Below, one piece after another: positions 5,798 to 8,391 of a stretch of 8,391 nt of DNA. Source of the stretch: JAOUGY01 sp050329955 (GTDB taxonomy: Bacteria; Actinomycetota; Acidimicrobiia; Spongiisociales; ZC4RG35). Both the position numbers and the translations under genes were made by a program. Position 1 is the first letter of the stretch, and each line of letters begins with the position of its first letter. The stretch is from assembly GCA_050329955.1 (NCBI GenBank), contig JBHJOH010000151.1, positions 1-8,391 on the forward strand. The letters run 5' to 3'. Below the pieces are notes generated by a model. It was given only the letters and a program-made list of their open reading frames with translations, did no database searches and had not been told where the DNA came from.

Positions 5798-6933
5798 GAG
5801 ACCATCAGCTCCCCCGCTCTCCACGAGGCCACCATCCGTGGCCATTGCCCCCCGTCGTCGACGATGAGGACGTCGCCGCGCATACCCGGGGCGAGCACGC
5901 CCCGATCATCCAGCCGCACGGCCCGGGCGGGCCCCTGGGTGATCAGCGCCACCGCTCCGGCGAGATCGATCGAGCCGCTCCCCACCAGATGGAGCGCAGC
6001 CGCCAGCAGCGCGTGGGGGGCATAGTCGGAGGCGAGGGCGTCGCACAGTCCGAGCTGGACGAGCGCCTCGGCAGCCACGTTGCCCGAGTGGCTCCCGCCC
6101 AGCAGCACGTTGGGAGCTCCGGCGATGATCGGCATGGCGCGTTCCCGAGCAGCCTCGGCCGCCTCCACCGTGCAGGGGAACTCGGCGATCGAGGCCCCCA
6201 GGTCGCAGAACTGTGCAACCTGGTCGGGTTCCACCAGGTCATGGCCCATCATCATGATCCGACCGCTCAGCGCCCACTCCGACAGGGTCGCCAGCGAGCG
6301 CTCGTACTGGGGGGCCACCGCCTCGCGTTCGGCTATCTGTTCGGCGATCATCGCATCGAGATCCGTGCTCTCCGGATAGGTACTCGCCATGGTGCTCCGC
6401 AACCGTTCGACGTCGCGGAACTGGCCCTGACCGAGTGTGTGGTCCTCGAACGAGACCAGTGCCCCGCGATCGGGGAGACGTTGGGCGAGGGCGTCGAGCG
6501 CCACTGCATCCCGGGCATCGAGCCGGTGTAGCACCCGATGGTCGACGGCCGGTTGGACGGTGGTTCGGGCTTCGATGGCGCGATAGGACCTCTCCGCCAT
6601 GGCGAGCGAACGCATCCAGGTCCGGTTCTCCTCGAACGCAACTCCGTGGTACATGGTGGCGATGCCTGCCGAGCGCACCTTCCCCTCGAAGGCGCCAACC
6701 GCGAAGTCGAGGTCGAGCTCGACACCCGGTCGCGGCTGGGCTTCGCGCTCCAGGCCATCGGAATGCAGATCCACCAGCGCCGGGATGACGAGCATGGCGC
6801 CGGCATCGACCTTGTCGTCACCGGTGGTCCCCTCCCGAACGTCGGTGATGACGCCGTTCTCGACGACGACCACTCCGGGGTCGAAGATCGCCGAGCCCGC
6901 CACCACCCTCCCCTGGATCATGGTCCTGCTCAT
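5794..6933 (-). CDS. phnM: Alpha-D-ribose 1-methylphosphonate 5-triphosphate diphosphatase PhnM
   Basis: PhnM removes pyrophosphate from the ribosyl-triphosphate alkylphosphonate made by PhnGHI, yielding the 5-phosphate that C-P lyase PhnJ cleaves. The 379-residue length equals the family norm. This is an amidohydrolase-fold enzyme. Metal-ligand blocks in order are DLHSD (H57, D59), VDHRVLH (H132, H136), SFEDHTLGQGQF (H165; the E. coli enzyme has SLMDHSPGQRQF), MGHD (H231), and SDYAPHALL (D303). IAEFPCTVEAA, and GAPNVLLGGSHSGNVAA, are strongly PhnM-specific. The ATG at 6933 has GAGGAGGTG just upstream (core GGAGG, spacer 4) and overlaps the phnL stop by 4 bases. A longer in-frame extension overlaps phnL and was rejected. 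It is the third visible gene of the operon. Confidence 0.95.
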   Translation of the reverse strand: MSRTMIQGRVVAGSAIFDPGVVVVENGVITDVREGTTGDDKVDAGAMLVIPALVDLHSDGLEREAQPRPGVELDLDFAVGAFEGKVRSAGIATMYHGVAFEENRTWMRSLAMAERSYRAIEARTTVQPAVDHRVLHRLDARDAVALDALAQRLPDRGALVSFEDHTLGQGQFRDVERLRSTMASTYPESTDLDAMIAEQIAEREAVAPQYERSLATLSEWALSGRIMMMGHDLVEPDQVAQFCDLGASIAEFPCTVEAAEAARERAMPIIAGAPNVLLGGSHSGNVAAEALVQLGLCDALASDYAPHALLAAALHLVGSGSIDLAGAVALITQGPARAVRLDDRGVLAPGMRGDVLIVDDGGQWPRMVASWRAGELMVS

Positions 6934-7697
6934 GACACCTCCTCGAACACCTGCCCGCGGGCTTCTCCCGCCGCCCCCGTTTGTTTCACCAGCCCCCGGT
7001 CGAGCACCACCACGCGGGTGGCCAGCCGTTCGATCGCATCCCAATCGTGGAACACGCTGAGCAGGGCCACACCTGTGCGGGCCAGACCTTCGATCCTCGA
7101 CAGCACCGCCTCCCGGTTGGCCGGGTCGAGGGCTGATACCGGCTCGTCGAGCAGCAGCAGTCGGGGAGGGGCAACCGTGGCCGACGCCAGGTTCACCCGT
7201 TGCTGTTCTCCTCCTGACAGCAGGACCGGGTACGACGCCCACAGGGTCTCTGGGAGGTTGACGGATCTGAGGGCCTCCGCGGCTGCTTCCAGTGCGTCGT
7301 CGGGCGCCAAGCCGCGGCGGCGGGCGGCCTTGGCGACGACGGTGAGGGCGCTTCGGCGTGGCTCGGCACGGAGGAACTGCGAGACGTAACCCACTTCCCG
7401 TTCCCGCAGGTCAGCTACCACCTCGTCGGGTGCGGCCGCCAGGTCCACCACCGTTCCCGCCGCAGTCCGGAACAGCATCCGTCCGCCGGTCGGGAGGTAG
7501 GTGCGGAACACGCACCGCAGGAGCGACGACTTTCCCGAGCCCGAGGGCCCGGCGATCACCACGTGTTCGCCGGCGCTGACCTCGAGGTCGACGCCGGCCA
7601 GGGCTGGGACGATGCGAACCTCGGCGTCGGCGTCGGGTGACAATGCCAGCCCGAACCGTTTGACCAGCCCCTGTACCGACAGCAGTGGGGTGGTCAT
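6930..7697 (-). CDS. phnL: C-P lyase system ABC-type ATPase PhnL
   Basis: PhnL is an ABC ATPase needed for C-P lyase function; it associates with PhnK and the PhnGHIJ core rather than forming a transporter. The 255-residue protein shows Walker A at 50-57 (GPSGSGKS), the Q-loop in VGYVSQFLR (Q107), the signature LSGGEQQR (160-167), Walker B LLLLDEP (180-186) and the H-switch in SVFHD (H217). GYVSQFLR, ETLWASYP and SGGEQQRVNLA match PhnL (E. coli has GWVSQFLRV, ERLWHLAP and SGGEQQRVNIA) and separate it from generic transport ATPases. It is slightly longer than the E. coli protein (226 aa) because of a C-terminal tail and an N-terminal loop around residues 19-27. The ATG at 7697 overlaps the phnK stop by 4 bases. 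Upstream is only a weak GGTGGCGGC, so coupling is likely. Confidence 0.95.
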   Translation of the reverse strand: MTTPLLSVQGLVKRFGLALSPDADAEVRIVPALAGVDLEVSAGEHVVIAGPSGSGKSSLLRCVFRTYLPTGGRMLFRTAAGTVVDLAAAPDEVVADLREREVGYVSQFLRAEPRRSALTVVAKAARRRGLAPDDALEAAAEALRSVNLPETLWASYPVLLSGGEQQRVNLASATVAPPRLLLLDEPVSALDPANREAVLSRIEGLARTGVALLSVFHDWDAIERLATRVVVLDRGLVKQTGAAGEARGQVFEEVS

Positions 7698-8391
7698 CGG
7701 GCCGCCGCCACCAGATGCTGGCTGTAGGGATGTTGGGGATCCTCCAACAGCTGATCGGTCAGCCCCTCTTCGACCACCCGGCCTCCCCGCATCACCAGCG
7801 TTCGTCTGGTGAGCGACTGGATCACCCGGAAGTCGTGGCTCACGACCACCGCGGTCAGATCCATCTCCTCCTGCAGGTCCCGGATCAGATCGAGCACCCC
7901 GGCCGCCACCGAGGCATCCAGGCCGGTGGTCGGCTCGTCGAGCAGCAGCAGACCGGGCCGGTTGGCCAGTGCCCGGGCCAGCTGAACCCGCTGCTGCATG
8001 CCGCCCGAAAAGGTGCCCACCGGGTCGTCCATCCTGTTCAGAGGGATCTCGACCCGTTCCAGCAGCTCGGCGGCGCGGGCCCGCATCCGTCCGAAGTGTC
8101 GCCACCCGGCGGCCGCCAGCGGAGTGACCACGTTGGCGCCGGCCGACAAGCCCAGGTTCAACCCCAGTGCGGCGTTCTGGTAAACGATTCCAATCCGGTC
8201 GACCCTCAGGGCGCGGCGCATCCGATCGTCGAGCGCCAGGATGTTGGTCGTCCCGCCATCCACGGATCGAATCAGGGCGGTACCGGTCCCCGGCCGGTCG
8301 TCGCCCGCCAGGCATCGAAGCACGGTTGTTTTCCCCGACCCGGACTCGCCGATGATGCCCAGCACTTCTCCGGTGCCGACCTGAAACCCGA
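7694..8391 (-). CDS. phnK: C-P lyase system ABC-type ATPase PhnK, 5' end beyond the window
   Basis: The frame stays open through the right edge; about 231 of an expected 250 or so residues are present and only the N-terminus is missing. PhnK is the ABC ATPase that docks on the PhnGHIJ core and powers C-P lyase. Visible in order are GEVLGIIGESGSGKTT (Walker A), IVYQNAALGLN (Q-loop), the signature FSGGMQQRVQLARAL, Walker B LLLLDEPTTGLD, and VVVSHD (H-switch). The C-terminal TDQLLEDPQHPYSQHLVAA matches PhnK (E. coli TDRVLDDPHHPYTQLLVSS). The C-terminal region and overlap with phnL distinguish it from dipeptide-transporter ATPases, which are otherwise similar. A GTG at 8365 is in frame but lies inside the conserved domain, so it is not the start. 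phnG to phnJ would be expected to its right. Confidence 0.93.
   Translation of the reverse strand, partial: GFQVGTGEVLGIIGESGSGKTTVLRCLAGDDRPGTGTALIRSVDGGTTNILALDDRMRRALRVDRIGIVYQNAALGLNLGLSAGANVVTPLAAAGWRHFGRMRARAAELLERVEIPLNRMDDPVGTFSGGMQQRVQLARALANRPGLLLLDEPTTGLDASVAAGVLDLIRDLQEEMDLTAVVVSHDFRVIQSLTRRTLVMRGGRVVEEGLTDQLLEDPQHPYSQHLVAAAR

Noticed and set aside
4988..6025. Plus-strand open frame of 345 codons opposite the EEP gene and the end of phnM
   Set aside because: It is a high-GC shadow; both genes opposite have complete catalytic motifs, and the shadow peptide is Arg/His/Gly/Pro-rich without any domain.
5794..7242. 482-aa version of PhnM starting inside phnL
   Set aside because: PhnM is normally about 378 aa; the ATG at 6933 with GGAGG and a 4-nt overlap gives 379 aa, and the extension lacks any PhnM similarity.
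6930..8315. 461-aa version of PhnL starting inside phnK
   Set aside because: The extension is an out-of-frame reading of phnK; the ATG at 7697 with a 4-nt overlap gives the normal protein.
7694..8391. PhnK read as a peptide or nickel transporter ATPase (DppD/OppD-like)
   Set aside because: These families are similar, but the C-terminal DPQHPYSQHLV end, the overlap with phnL and the following phnM fix it as PhnK.
1..8391. tRNA, rRNA, CRISPR array, insertion sequence or integrase
   Set aside because: I looked on both strands and saw no tRNA-like cloverleaf, no repeat-spacer pattern, no transposase motifs and no terminal inverted repeats.

Overview
The window comes from a high-GC bacterial chromosome, most likely an actinobacterium. 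The signs are high GC at third codon positions, several GTG starts and one probable TTG start, 4-nt overlaps between genes, a probable leaderless gene with a TANNNT box at -12 to -7, and actinobacterial-looking small hypotheticals. I cannot place it below phylum; an Acidimicrobiia-like source is only a guess.

Layout. Left part, plus strand (1-2063): the C-terminal end of an HSL-type alpha/beta hydrolase (1-282), a conserved hypothetical protein (489-1124), a small DUF2905 membrane protein (1235-1462) and a GNAT acetyltransferase (1452-2063) that overlaps it. Middle part (2064-2717): a short non-coding stretch with a tandem heptamer and an inverted repeat, then a poorly resolved region with a coding-like C-terminus on the minus strand (2246 to about 2500) and a coding-like signal on the plus strand just beyond it. 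It may be decaying DNA. Right part, minus strand (2718-8391): a DUF1801 protein, then a phosphonate-degradation operon that runs off the right edge.

In transcription order (right to left) the operon reads phnK (cut by the edge), phnL, phnM, an endonuclease/exonuclease/phosphatase (EEP) family hydrolase, an FAD-dependent aminophosphonate oxidase-like protein (TIGR03364 type) and a phosphonatase-like HAD hydrolase (TIGR03351 type). Every one of the five junctions is a 4-nt stop/start overlap (ATGA or GTGA), so the genes are very probably co-transcribed and translationally coupled.

How they may work together. PhnK, PhnL and PhnM belong to the C-P lyase pathway: PhnK and PhnL are ATPases of the core machinery, and PhnM removes pyrophosphate from the ribosyl-triphosphate phosphonate intermediate. 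The FAD oxidase and HAD hydrolase resemble a separate hydrolytic route, in which an aminophosphonate is oxidised to a phosphonoaldehyde whose C-P bond the HAD enzyme cleaves. The locus therefore appears to fuse a broad-specificity lyase route with a substrate-specific hydrolytic route. The EEP hydrolase is the unexpected member. It has a full set of catalytic residues and sits directly after phnM, where a phosphodiesterase (the PhnP step) or a phosphonate-diester hydrolase would make sense. No phnN or phnP is visible in the window.
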